From: a virus
Virus record (IMG/VR): IMGVR_UViG_3300046834_000025
Coordinates: 1 to 64,000 of that record
DNA length: 64,000 nt
Direction: 5' to 3' (one strand)
Shown piece by piece: positions 1-8,221 of this stretch (position 1 is its first letter; each line of letters begins with the position of its first letter). The notes under the pieces are model-generated. The model ran no database searches. It saw only the letters and a list, made by a program, of their open reading frames with translations, and was not told where the DNA came from. The position numbers were made by a program, and so were the translations under genes.

Positions 1-82
1 CGAGAGTGTCATCTCCGACTTCGACTTCGTCCCACTTCTTCCATCCATCACGCGTCAGGATGCGTGAGCGGAGAGGTGTGCA
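1..82 (-). mobile_element. Intein N-terminus (Hint domain) inside the MuF fusion gene, partial
   Basis: From Cys840 of the MuF fusion protein the reading frame stops looking like a GNAT domain and becomes CTPLRSRILTRDGWKK followed by WDEVEVGDDTL. This matches splicing block A of Hint/intein domains: nucleophilic Cys1, then T/S-x-I-L-T-x-D-G-W-K and E-V-x-V-G-D-x-T-L. Twenty-seven intein residues are visible before the edge. The insertion is directly after the conserved GGY of the GNAT-like motif. Whether it also carries a homing endonuclease cannot be seen here. Confidence 0.82.
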
Positions 83-2599
83 GTACCCGCCGACATCGAT
101 GTTCGCGTGAACCTTGATGCGCTCGATGCCATTGTCAGAGTACCAGGACTCGAGGGTACTGGCGAGTTCTGTTGCCAGCCCACCACCCTGGAAGTTCTCT
201 TCGACGACAAAGTACACGTTGTCGAGTTCCCTGTCCCCCAAGCGGAATGTGCGATCGATGCTGCCGTACATCTTGCTGTCGCCGAATGACCAGCCGATCT
301 CGATGTTGCCGTAGTTGTCGACAGAGAAGTTCTTGAGCTGAGCCTCGAAGGGAAGGTTCAGTTCCTCCATGACGGCGTTGATGCGCGCGTTCATCCCCAG
401 CTTGAACTCATGCGTCAGCTTGGGATCAAGCTTGCCGGTCGACTCGTAGCCGTCCATCAAGTCTCGCAGGATGTTCTCTGTCGCAGCGATGATCTCTTCC
501 CGCGAGCGAATGTCGGACGCGTCCAGCGGGTCGATAGAGAGCATCTTAGAGTGGTAGTGCACCTTCTCGAACGCCTCGTCCAGAGACGCGATGTCCCACT
601 CCACCGGGTCATTGGCCGGGTCATAGATCGCATACTGCCCGCCTTCCTCGAAGATGCGATAGCCCTTCTCGTCGGCGTAGGCTGGGTCATCGCTGTTCGG
701 GTCCGTGATGACCTTCCAGCCTGCGGGCATCTTGGGGAGTTCCAGGTCTCCGAACCCGATGTCTGACTCTTCCTTCTTGGTCAGGTCAGTTTCCTCGTTG
801 AACAAGCTCCAGTCCCTACTCCCCAAGTCGCTGATGCGATCTGCAGCATCGCGGAGCAGGTACCAGGCATCCGAGCCACCATCCACACGTCCCTTGGCCG
901 TGTCCAGGTCGTAGCGCATCTCATCCAGCTCAACGCCAGCCTGGTCCGAGTCCTTCGCCGGATCGAAGAGCTCAGCAGCCTTGCGCGCGGTGCCGACAGG
1001 GCCATCAACCCGGTCGGCATCCTCGTAGTATGTCATCCCTAGCTTCTCGATCAGGTCGTCCATGATCTTGAGCGGGCTGTCCGTCCACCTACCGGAGAAA
1101 TCGCCGTTGCCGCGCGGGATGCGAATCTGGCCCTCGTCGAACCCGCTTGCGCGGAGAGAGGTTGCACCCAGAGGCCACTCCTGGCGCTCGTCTCCCCACC
1201 AGAGGCCGATACGGTCGAAGGGAACGCTCTTGACCTCGTTGATGGACGAGATCATGTCGCCGCTCGCCGGAACGTCGTATCCGATCGTGGTATGCGGCAG
1301 GTACTCTGGGTACTTGGTGAAGGTGCCCTGCTCGATCAGCGCGGCCACTTCGGGATCGTTGACCAGGGCTGAATTCACCTTTGCAAGACTGCCCTGCGGC
1401 TTGAAGAACCACACCAAGGCATTGTCGTCGCCTAGGCTGCCAACCTTGTCGACGACGGCCCGGAACGGTCGCGTGGACTCGGCTGTACGCTCGCAGAGAC
1501 CAGCCAGGTACGGTCGCATGTCGGCAAGCGCCGGAGCGCCGTCGCCGTCCATGTGACCCAGGTAGGCTAGCGTTGCGTGCGTCTCCTCCATCGACTTTCG
1601 GTCTGCGGGTGAGCCTGCCTCTGGCAGCATCACGATACAGACACTCGTGTCCAGGTCGTCGTGCGGGTTGCCCGCTGCCGTCAGGGTCTTGGGGTCGTCA
1701 GCACCCACAATGGTGCAACGACACGAAATCACCTCGTGTGCCGGACCTGCCGGGTCACCAGGGAACTGCAGCATGGACTCGCCGACCTTGAACGGGTGGA
1801 ACAGCGGCACTACCTGCCCGTCTGCTTCTCTATGGCTGTCTCTGGTTCGGCTATCCTTAGTAGCCATCCACCTCTTGTGAGTGCGGCCTTCGGCACCAAG
1901 CGCGGCAAGAGAACCCGAATTCCATGCCGAAGTACTTTCCGTCCTAGCTATGCGAGTTGCCCTTGTCTTCCAGTCACCCTGGTGCTCCATGATCTTGTCG
2001 ACGGCATCGGCACGAACAGACTGCCAGATCTTCACTGCCGGATCGTTGTCGCGGGCACGGTCGCGGTTCGGGCTGCCAGGCTTGCCGAGTGGATCGAGGA
2101 TCTTATCGATCTCGTCTTCAGCAAGCTGCTTCTGCTTGCGCCAGTACTCCTTGTCCGGCTCCCAGGATAGCCGCTCTGCGATGTCGCGGGCCTGCTCCTC
2201 GATCGTCCACCCTCCAAGCGCGCCTGCACTCAGAGTGTGTCGAATCTGTTCGAAGGCAGCCTCGGGAATCTCGGGCAGAGACGCGCGGCTCAAGCGGTCG
2301 CGAACTCGTGAGATGTGGGTCGCCATTGCCTCAGAACGAGCGATCATGCTCACATCGTTCGGGTTGCCGCCGTAGGCTGCTTTCCAAGTGCTCTCGATGT
2401 GTTCGGTAAGCTCCTGGTTGACCTCCTCCGACCACCAGTTCAACAGAACGCCGAGAGCCAGAACAGGTTGTGCGTTGTCGGTGCGACCGGAGCGCATCGC
2501 AGCGAGCACAGCATCCAGGACGCGGACCAGGAAGTCTTTGGTACTCTCATCAACGACAGTCGAGAGGTCCTTCTCGGCGGCATCAAGATTGGATGGCAT
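1..2599 (-). CDS. MuF-type head morphogenesis protein fused to 2H phosphoesterase-like and GNAT-like domains (partial, interrupted by an intein)
   Basis: One open frame of 866 codons runs off the left edge. Residues ~1-300 are a MuF-type head protein: helical N-terminus, then ARTES around 219-222 and the C-terminal CRC signature at 293-295 (ISCRCTIVG). Residues ~318-460 carry two H-x-T-hydrophobic motifs (HATL at 341, HTTI at 436), the signature of 2H phosphoesterases. Residues ~745-839 end in a GNAT-like fold with QGGGLA at 804-809, fitting the acetyl-CoA loop pattern Q/R-x-x-G-x-G/A, and HANIDVGGY. At Cys840 an intein begins. MuF proteins are minor capsid proteins carried near the portal; the added domains may be effector modules delivered with the virion (inference). 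ATG with GAGAGG upstream; overlaps the preceding gene by 17 bp. Host extein continues outside the window. Confidence 0.9.
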   Translation of the reverse strand, partial: MPSNLDAAEKDLSTVVDESTKDFLVRVLDAVLAAMRSGRTDNAQPVLALGVLLNWWSEEVNQELTEHIESTWKAAYGGNPNDVSMIARSEAMATHISRVRDRLSRASLPEIPEAAFEQIRHTLSAGALGGWTIEEQARDIAERLSWEPDKEYWRKQKQLAEDEIDKILDPLGKPGSPNRDRARDNDPAVKIWQSVRADAVDKIMEHQGDWKTRATRIARTESTSAWNSGSLAALGAEGRTHKRWMATKDSRTRDSHREADGQVVPLFHPFKVGESMLQFPGDPAGPAHEVISCRCTIVGADDPKTLTAAGNPHDDLDTSVCIVMLPEAGSPADRKSMEETHATLAYLGHMDGDGAPALADMRPYLAGLCERTAESTRPFRAVVDKVGSLGDDNALVWFFKPQGSLAKVNSALVNDPEVAALIEQGTFTKYPEYLPHTTIGYDVPASGDMISSINEVKSVPFDRIGLWWGDERQEWPLGATSLRASGFDEGQIRIPRGNGDFSGRWTDSPLKIMDDLIEKLGMTYYEDADRVDGPVGTARKAAELFDPAKDSDQAGVELDEMRYDLDTAKGRVDGGSDAWYLLRDAADRISDLGSRDWSLFNEETDLTKKEESDIGFGDLELPKMPAGWKVITDPNSDDPAYADEKGYRIFEEGGQYAIYDPANDPVEWDIASLDEAFEKVHYHSKMLSIDPLDASDIRSREEIIAATENILRDLMDGYESTGKLDPKLTHEFKLGMNARINAVMEELNLPFEAQLKNFSVDNYGNIEIGWSFGDSKMYGSIDRTFRLGDRELDNVYFVVEENFQGGGLATELASTLESWYSDNGIERIKVHANIDVGGYCTPLRSRILTRDGWKKWDEVEVGDDTL

Positions 2600-2966
2600 C
2601 TCTGATCCGCCTCTCGAGTTCTTCGAACTTGTGTGGCTGCATCGAGAATACGAGTTCTCTTACGTAGCCATCGAGTAGGAGAGTCAACTTGCGTTCCTGC
2701 AGGGAGCAACAACCATGCTCGTTGACCATGCGAGGGAGGACGTTCCAGGCTCCCGCCAGGGCTGCTTCGACGTGATGCGGTTCTGGCTTCCAGACCGTAT
2801 GTACGTCGCTCCAGTCCATGCCACTGCGTTGCATCGCACCGAACCGGGCGCGGCCATCTCTAGCAACACGTTTCCCGATGAGCTCTAGTGCTCTCATCAC
2901 AGCCATGTCCGCTGCAGCACACAAGGCTGCAGCGTCATTGTTAGCCGTTGACCGGGCCAGAGCCAC
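2583..2966 (-). CDS. Hypothetical protein between portal and MuF genes
   Basis: 127 residues, helical, with a Trp- and His-bearing centre (GMDWSDVHTVWKPEPHH) and an acidic/basic helical tail. GTG start chosen because GGAAGGAG lies 6 nt upstream; a longer ATG reading would overlap the portal gene deeply. It overlaps the portal 3' end by 26 bp and the MuF start by 17 bp, so it is translated as part of the head operon. Position suggests a small head-assembly partner, but I recognise no family. Confidence 0.75.
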   Translation of the reverse strand: MALARSTANNDAAALCAAADMAVMRALELIGKRVARDGRARFGAMQRSGMDWSDVHTVWKPEPHHVEAALAGAWNVLPRMVNEHGCCSLQERKLTLLLDGYVRELVFSMQPHKFEELERRIRDAIQS

Positions 2967-4653
2967 TGGGTGCTCCTTCCGCCGCAACCGGTGGTCTCGC
3001 ACCGTTGGTGGGTCTGGCGGGAGCAGGCGTGCCAGCGACTGCAGGTCGGGCGCCAGGGACGGCAGGTGCACCGTTGGCTGACGCCTGTGGCGGTGGTGCC
3101 TGCGGGGTATTGCCTGGTGCCAGCGGCTTCAGAGTGTCCGGCACGCGCTGACTGCTGACCACATCTGCGCCAGACTCCGGCGTGCCGTCCAGAACTGCCA
3201 TGACGGATCTCACGATCTCTGGCATATTGTCGATCAGTTGCGGGTTACCCTGCGCGATGCTGAGCGCGATCTCGATTGCCTGTGCTGCGCTGTTCGGCGC
3301 ATCCGTCTCTTCGAAGCCCGCCGCCTCTCGGAGAGCCTTGTCGCTGATCGCGCCGACCGCGTGAAGGGTGCTGGCATCCTCGAGACGGTTTGGCCGCTGG
3401 ACCAGGTGAGAGACATCGAACTTGAGGGTGTAGCTGTCCGGGTCAGGATCGCCCTGCTGCTTCTTGATAGGCCGGTAGAAGCCGTGGGTGAGAGCATCCG
3501 CGATCAGGTCGAGACGCGGGACGACGTGGGTCTGAATGACTTCGTCGCGGACTAACCACATTCCCCAGTGGTTTGCGTCTCCCATGCCTTGCAAGAGTTC
3601 GGGAGGAGCGTCCAGACCCAGGCCAAGACGCCTGATCGCTTCCTCCCGAAGGCCGTGTGTCTCCTTGTCGAATGGCGTCGAGAACGTGTCGTAGCGAATC
3701 TTGGAGATTGAGTCGTCGGGTGCGCCCATCAAGACCGGCACGATCGCAGAAGCGTTGCTACGGTCCTCGATCGGAAGCAACATGCCCTGCATGATCGCGT
3801 TCAGAACAGGGTTCTCGGCGAAGGACTGCTGTTCGGCGGAGGATGGTGCGACCTTGGCGCTGTTCAGGATTGAGTTCGGAATCCAGTACACACCTGCTCC
3901 GGCCAACCGAGAGTCGATCTGCGCACTCACGTGCTGCGTGAGACCGACAAGCTCTCGCAGGACCGGCAAGCAGGAGATGACCGGACTGTCAGCCTGTTCC
4001 CACTCGGCAGGATGCGGATCCCAGATACGCTCGAGGTAGATCTTGTCCTCTTCGTACTCTTCGCCGCGAATCTGGACCCTGCCGTTGGTGGCCTTGACCT
4101 CGAGCTTGGAGGCGATGAACCAGATCGTGTCTTCGCCGGTCGCCGCGCCTGCGTCCGGCGCAATGGTCGAGCCGTCCAAGATCTCCTTGAGTTCCTTGCC
4201 GACCGGCACGCCGACCAGGTAGCCAGAGCCTGCCACGTAGATGTTGAGGCTCAAGCGTTCCACCATCTGCGGCGTGATGAGCGCGATGAGCGGGTCTTCG
4301 TCCTCGCTGTCGTCGACGCGTGCGCCGTCCTTCTCCACGTAGAGGATGGCCTGCGCGCATCGACCGGAGATCGCGTTGGCGATGTAGCGTAGCTCGCCAA
4401 CCTCGTTGTACATCCGCCAGACTTCCTCGTCAGCGGACGTAGAGGTTGTCGTCTGCATGGCGGAGACGGCACCTTTGGCCGTGCGCTTAGCCTTGCCCGT
4501 CACCACGCGGACAGCGGCACCTACGAGGGAGGGTGGAGGCGAGATGGCGGTGTTGTCACTGGTCGGCGCGTTGTACGACCAGGCTGGCGGGTTGACGTGT
4601 ACAGGTTGAGGCTGTGTGCGCGCCCGTCGGCGCTGCTCGAACCAACTCGCCAT
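2941..4653 (-). CDS. Portal protein
   Basis: 570 residues, the usual size for a siphovirus portal, directly downstream of the large terminase (with one HNH gene between) and upstream of MuF. The N-terminal third has the portal-like WRMYNEVGELRYIANAISGR stretch, the centre a beta-rich wing (WFIASKLEV, EYEEDKIYLERIWDPHP) followed by the long stem/crown helices (LREEAIRRLGLGLDAPPELL). The C-terminal ~90 residues are a Pro/Ala/Gly-rich tail. It forms the dodecameric DNA channel at one capsid vertex. The ATG has only a poor ribosome site, 3 bp after the HNH stop, so translation may depend on coupling. Confidence 0.88.
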   Translation of the reverse strand: MASWFEQRRRARTQPQPVHVNPPAWSYNAPTSDNTAISPPPSLVGAAVRVVTGKAKRTAKGAVSAMQTTTSTSADEEVWRMYNEVGELRYIANAISGRCAQAILYVEKDGARVDDSEDEDPLIALITPQMVERLSLNIYVAGSGYLVGVPVGKELKEILDGSTIAPDAGAATGEDTIWFIASKLEVKATNGRVQIRGEEYEEDKIYLERIWDPHPAEWEQADSPVISCLPVLRELVGLTQHVSAQIDSRLAGAGVYWIPNSILNSAKVAPSSAEQQSFAENPVLNAIMQGMLLPIEDRSNASAIVPVLMGAPDDSISKIRYDTFSTPFDKETHGLREEAIRRLGLGLDAPPELLQGMGDANHWGMWLVRDEVIQTHVVPRLDLIADALTHGFYRPIKKQQGDPDPDSYTLKFDVSHLVQRPNRLEDASTLHAVGAISDKALREAAGFEETDAPNSAAQAIEIALSIAQGNPQLIDNMPEIVRSVMAVLDGTPESGADVVSSQRVPDTLKPLAPGNTPQAPPPQASANGAPAVPGARPAVAGTPAPARPTNGARPPVAAEGAPSGSGPVNG

Positions 4654-4656
4654 GTC

Positions 4657-5406
4657 TCATATTACCACGGCATCTGCCAGTTGAGTGCGAGTGGCAAGGT
4701 CGAAGATCGTACTGTCTACACGGTTGCTCTTTCTGATGTTGCAGCGGAGGTGTGCTAGCTGTACGTTTGCAAGGATGTCAGGACCATCGAGGCTGATCGG
4801 TAGAACGTGATCGATCGAGGGTGAGGCAGGATCAGGATGCTTGAGCTTGAGATCGACCGGCTCACCACAGAGACCGCAGTCGAGGCCATCTCGATCAATG
4901 ATGTCTTGCCTCGTGTAAGGCTCAGTCGGAACGGCTGCCTTGTTGGCTCTGCGCTTTGCCCTCCAGGATCGCACCTTGTCGGGATTCGCTAGCTTGTATC
5001 GCTTCTGTTGTGCCAGCGCCTGCTCTTTGTTTGCAGCGTACCATGCCTGAGCTTGTACAAGTAGGCGATCTGCATTCAGTGCGTAGTAGGCTCTCTTGCA
5101 CGGTATGCACTCACCATTGGTATTACGCTCGTTCATACCACATCGGTCACAAGGTTGTGACTTCCGACATGGTATGCAAGTTCCAGCTACAGTGCGTTCT
5201 GTTGCACCGCATGTCTTGCAAGGTCGAGCCTGCAGGCAGGATACACACTTGCCATCTGACAGTCGTTCAGTTGAGCCACATTGCTTGCAAGGAGGGGGGT
5301 TGAGCCTCATCTGCTCTCGGTACGCACGATTGAAGGCTAGCTTGCAGCTTCGACATTCACCGCTCTTGTACCATTCCGTTCCCTTGCAGCGCAAACACTC
5401 TTTCAT
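4657..5406 (-). CDS. HNH endonuclease with four tandem zinc-ribbon repeats
   Basis: 249 residues. The first ~115 contain four Cys4 repeats of the form C-x2-C...C-x2-C (CLRCKG..CRSC, CKQCG..CVSC, CKTCG..CIPC, CDRCG..CIPC). After a basic helical linker comes the HNH domain: CGLCGEPVDLKLKH, then SIDHVLPIS and ANVQLAHLRCNIRKSN. The ATG forms an ATGA overlap with the terminase stop. The HNH domain is closely related to the one encoded at 30.4-31.0 kb, including the shared EPYTRQDIIDRDG motif. A free-standing homing-type endonuclease between terminase and portal; HNH proteins next to terminase may also assist packaging in some phages, but the paralogue elsewhere favours mobility. Codon use is more AT-rich than the neighbours. 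Confidence 0.85.
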   Translation of the reverse strand: MKECLRCKGTEWYKSGECRSCKLAFNRAYREQMRLNPPPCKQCGSTERLSDGKCVSCLQARPCKTCGATERTVAGTCIPCRKSQPCDRCGMNERNTNGECIPCKRAYYALNADRLLVQAQAWYAANKEQALAQQKRYKLANPDKVRSWRAKRRANKAAVPTEPYTRQDIIDRDGLDCGLCGEPVDLKLKHPDPASPSIDHVLPISLDGPDILANVQLAHLRCNIRKSNRVDSTIFDLATRTQLADAVVI

Positions 5407-7007
5407 CCGCGCCTCGTGAACCGAGGAATCGTGGGGTGCCTGGACGGGCCGTACCGACCACGGCTGCGCTGAGGCGTGCCCGCCGTGGGAGGTGCCGCGT
5501 AGGACCTCGAGACATGTCCCTGCGGGACGAACGGAGTCGTGGTGCCGGTGCTCCACATCCGGCGCAGGGCTTGAGCGGTGCAGTCGATCTGGTCGTCGTG
5601 GGCCGAGTTCGGGAAGTTGCGAGCCTCGCTGAGGAAGTCCGGCAACCAGTCTGCCTCTGCCGGGAGGAAGACGTGCTTGCTCTCCACGGTCGGACTGATC
5701 GAACGGGCTCGTGCTTCCTTGGATTCAGTGGGGTTGATGGCGATCAGGCCGGGAATCTCAGTGGTGAGGGTGTCGATGACGGCGGTCCCGTTCGCCTTGT
5801 CCTCGATCAGGTGCTCATGCACGCCGACGCCTTCGGGCAGCCAGAGGTTGCAGGAGTTGACGAATGAGCGCATCTCGGCAATCGACTCCGTGAACGTGAG
5901 CCTCTTCCTGATCTGGCGGAGCAGGAATCGGTCGGGTCCGGCGCTAGCCCAGAGTTGGCCGACCACGTAGTCGCTCGAGGACAAGTTCTTGAATGCCATG
6001 TCCCAACTCGTGAGCACGCGGTCGAACTCTGGCAAGTCGTTCTGTGTGCGCCAGAACTGCCACCAGTCGTTCGAGAAGATGTTCCCTGATGCAGGAGAAG
6101 GAGACTGCTGAAAAAGTGCGGACCACGCGTAGCTGCCGACTGCCTGCCGGATGTCGGCCCACCGTGCGAGGGCTTCCTGCGCCGTCTCGATCACGATCGG
6201 GGACAGTAGAGGCTCACCCTCCTTGCGGCCCAACACATCGTCACCTTCGGCCAGGGCTGGAAAGCTGATAACCTCCCACTGTGCGGGGTCGCCGTCATAC
6301 TCAGGGGAGAGAAGCCTGCCCACGAAATCGTCTTCGTGCCAACGAGTCTGAATAGCGATGACCAGCGACGGCGGGTGAAGACGGGTACGAGAGTTTGCAG
6401 TCCACCAGTCCCAGACGAAGTTTCGGATCGTCGGGCTGTGCGCATCAGCGAAGTCTTTCGTGATATCGTCGAGCACCATTACCTTTGCACCACGACCAGT
6501 GACACTCTCTCGGATTGAGCGACTCAAGACGACACCACGACGGTCGATGGTTTGGCCGTCCTTGACGCCCTTCAAGGCCGGTCGCTGGACCTCCCACTCT
6601 TTTGCTGCGCCTGCGTCCTTGGCGACTTGTAGGTCGAGGGAAGGCCCGTTGACGTCGATTGCGTTTCTGATCTGTCTGCCCCACCCTGCAGCAAGAGACG
6701 GATCGTGGGACAGCAGCATGATCTCCCAGGACGGGTGCTTGTGCAGCACCCATAAAGGTAGGTACACACTGGTAAGCATGGACTTGCCCGTCCTCGGGGG
6801 GAGACTCACTGCAAGATAACGACTCTTGCCTTGCTCGACATCGTGAAGCGCTGCGGCCAGCCGGTCAGACAAGTACTTGAGATGGTCGCGAACGACGTAG
6901 CCGCTGTCCAAGGACAGGGCTAGCTCGAGGGGGTTGGACCAGGTTTGCTTGGTTCCCAACTGAGAGAAGATCTCCTCTTGGAGGGAATCGATCCAATCAG
7001 CGCTCAC
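5403..7007 (-). CDS. terL: Terminase large subunit
   Basis: 534 residues, standard length. The packaging ATPase has Walker A PPRTGKS at 70-76 and Walker B VMVLDD at 176-181; the C-terminal RNase H-like nuclease shows the acidic residues TSWDMAFK (around 340) and DDQIDCTAQAL (around 480). It translocates DNA into the prohead through the portal and cuts the concatemer. GTG start supported by GAAGAGGA 8 nt upstream; it overlaps the previous small gene by 11 bp. The C-terminal ~45 residues are a basic Pro/Arg-rich tail. Confidence 0.95.
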   Translation of the reverse strand: MSADWIDSLQEEIFSQLGTKQTWSNPLELALSLDSGYVVRDHLKYLSDRLAAALHDVEQGKSRYLAVSLPPRTGKSMLTSVYLPLWVLHKHPSWEIMLLSHDPSLAAGWGRQIRNAIDVNGPSLDLQVAKDAGAAKEWEVQRPALKGVKDGQTIDRRGVVLSRSIRESVTGRGAKVMVLDDITKDFADAHSPTIRNFVWDWWTANSRTRLHPPSLVIAIQTRWHEDDFVGRLLSPEYDGDPAQWEVISFPALAEGDDVLGRKEGEPLLSPIVIETAQEALARWADIRQAVGSYAWSALFQQSPSPASGNIFSNDWWQFWRTQNDLPEFDRVLTSWDMAFKNLSSSDYVVGQLWASAGPDRFLLRQIRKRLTFTESIAEMRSFVNSCNLWLPEGVGVHEHLIEDKANGTAVIDTLTTEIPGLIAINPTESKEARARSISPTVESKHVFLPAEADWLPDFLSEARNFPNSAHDDQIDCTAQALRRMWSTGTTTPFVPQGHVSRSYAAPPTAGTPQRSRGRYGPSRHPTIPRFTRRG

Positions 7008-7209
7008 GGATCATCCTCTTCAAGCGCCAGTGCCACCAGCAAACCGGGGACCAGACGGTGTTGAAGCCGAAGGCAGCGTAGAAGTCTGTGCGCCACCACC
7101 ACTGGTGACAGGTGGAGCACTGCGCTAGGGTTCGGTACGGGTACTCGTCGGGGTTGGGCAGGTCACAGCGCGAGTGCGGGCCGACTCGGGGAGTGATGAT
7201 GGCGCTCAT
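6997..7209 (-). CDS. Small Trp- and Cys-rich protein
   Basis: 70 residues with CSTCHQWWWRTDFY and SPVCWWHWRLK, suggesting a small zinc- or lipid-associated fold. Its ATG overlaps the stop of the 20-residue membrane peptide (ATGA) and its 3' end overlaps the terminase start, so it is part of a coupled string. No family recognised. Confidence 0.7.
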   Translation of the reverse strand: MSAIITPRVGPHSRCDLPNPDEYPYRTLAQCSTCHQWWWRTDFYAAFGFNTVWSPVCWWHWRLKRMIRER

Positions 7210-7268
7210 GACCGTGGCCACCAGACCACCCAGAGGATCAGGAGCACGAGGCAGATGATGATGAGCAT
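7206..7268 (-). CDS. 20-residue membrane micropeptide
   Basis: The frame encodes MLIIICLVLLILWVVWWPRS: a single hydrophobic helix with a basic end. It starts 2 nt after the stop of the preceding gene, with GAGGTG about 10 nt upstream inside that gene, and its TGA overlaps the next ATG. Precise coupling on both sides argues for translation. Function unknown; possibly a membrane effector or lysis helper (inference). Confidence 0.6.
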   Translation of the reverse strand: MLIIICLVLLILWVVWWPRS

Positions 7269-7270
7269 CT

Positions 7271-7510
7271 TCACAGGCGCACCTCAAGCTGCAAGATCTC
7301 CCACAGCACCTCGTCGTGGAACCGCTCTCCCGTGGACTGCACGATGAGGTCGATGAACTGTCGGCCCATGCCTTCAACCTCGACCTCCAGCGCAAGCTCA
7401 ACAGGCACGTGGGGTTTGATCCACGTGCCCAGGTCCATGCTCAGGCCCTCGACCAGGACACGCGGGCACTTGGCTCGAACATGCGGGGCGGCAGCCAGCA
7501 AGACCTTCAT
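7271..7510 (-). CDS. Hypothetical protein, 79 residues
   Basis: Acidic protein with alternating strands and helices (PVELALEVEVEGMGRQFIDLIVQSTGERFHDEVLWEILQL). ATGA overlap with the upstream gene and a 2-nt gap to the micropeptide gene place it in the terminase-proximal coupled operon. No family recognised. Confidence 0.7.
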   Translation of the reverse strand: MKVLLAAAPHVRAKCPRVLVEGLSMDLGTWIKPHVPVELALEVEVEGMGRQFIDLIVQSTGERFHDEVLWEILQLEVRL

Positions 7511-7704
7511 TGGTCCTCCGGTGGTGGGAGAGATGGCAACCAGTCCTCTGCGAAGTGTTCGAGTTGAACGATAGCGTTCAGGCGAGCATCGATACGTTCC
7601 GGTCCTTCGTGATCGTCCTTTCGAGCGCGAGTCTCAATGCGGTAATTCACCTTGTGAGGCCGTCCGTAGACCGGCAGGGTTCCCCAGGACAACTCAGTGC
7701 TCAT
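7507..7704 (-). CDS. Hypothetical protein, 65 residues
   Basis: Short soluble protein (GRPHKVNYRIETRARKDDHE, then a helical tail ending in PPPEDQ). Start overlaps the upstream membrane gene by 11 bp and its stop overlaps the next ATG. No family recognised. Confidence 0.7.
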   Translation of the reverse strand: MSTELSWGTLPVYGRPHKVNYRIETRARKDDHEGPERIDARLNAIVQLEHFAEDWLPSLPPPEDQ

Positions 7705-7921
7705 GGTGAGTGCCCACCTTCACACCCATGCGGAAGCCCAGCAGTCCGACCAGGCCGGTGATGGCGACTGTGAGCACCTTCGAGCCGGTCGCACTGAGGC
7801 TGTCGTTGCCGATCGCGGCGGCGACCAGGACGGCGACCGCCAGAAGAACGATCGTGAGCGAAAGGCCAACGGCCAGGATGAGGCTCACCAGATCGCTCCT
7901 CTCGCGCAGACGCTGCATCAT
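7694..7921 (-). CDS. Small two-helix membrane protein
   Basis: 75 residues with two hydrophobic segments (LVSLILAVGLSLTIVLLAVA and VLTVAITGLVGLLGFRM) separated by a short polar loop, and a His-rich C-terminus. Start chosen at the first of two adjacent ATGs, preceded by GGGAGGA. The topology is holin-like, but with no endolysin in view this is only a possibility. Confidence 0.7.
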   Translation of the reverse strand: MMQRLRERSDLVSLILAVGLSLTIVLLAVAVLVAAAIGNDSLSATGSKVLTVAITGLVGLLGFRMGVKVGTHHEH

Positions 7922-7973
7922 GGTGAGCCTATCCTCCCAGGTCCCACCCTGGTTCCATTCTACCGCCTCAACA

Positions 7974-8002
7974 GTGCAAACTGGTGTGGGTGGCGGTACA
8001 AT
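7974..8002 (+). promoter_or_regulatory. Promoter for the plus-strand membrane gene
   Basis: GTGCAA and TACAAT separated by 17 nt. The -10 box ends 6 nt before the ATG of the downstream gene, so transcription would start at or near the start codon and the mRNA would be leaderless, a common arrangement in actinobacteria. Confidence 0.5.
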
Positions 8003-8008
8003 GATCGT

Positions 8009-8206
8009 ATGGACACACTCTACCTGGTGCTCTACATCGCCGCAGCGTTGTGCTTCGCCGTCGCTGCCTTCGTCGCCTCCGTGGTGACGCGAACGGACGG
8101 CACCGTCCGTTCCTCTGCCCTGACGGCGCGGGTCAACTTCGTGGCTCTCGGGCTGCTGCTCTGGGTGCTCGTGCCTCTGATCCACCTCATCGACACGATG
8201 GACTAG
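8009..8206 (+). CDS. Small membrane protein on the opposite strand (moron-like)
   Basis: 65 residues with two membrane segments (LYLVLYIAAALCFAVAAFVA and VNFVALGLLLWVLVPLIHLI). It is the only plus-strand gene within the 13-kb minus-strand arm and has its own promoter and no ribosome-binding site, consistent with a leaderless moron gene. Such genes often alter the host surface or block superinfection, but nothing in the sequence shows this directly. Confidence 0.7.
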   Translation: MDTLYLVLYIAAALCFAVAAFVASVVTRTDGTVRSSALTARVNFVALGLLLWVLVPLIHLIDTMD

Positions 8207-8221
8207 TACCACAGACCCTGC

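Noticed and set aside
4640-5420. Recoded-end duplication around the terminase-adjacent HNH gene
   Set aside because: Compared both terminase 3' end and portal 5' end with the far flank; nothing beyond a few bases.
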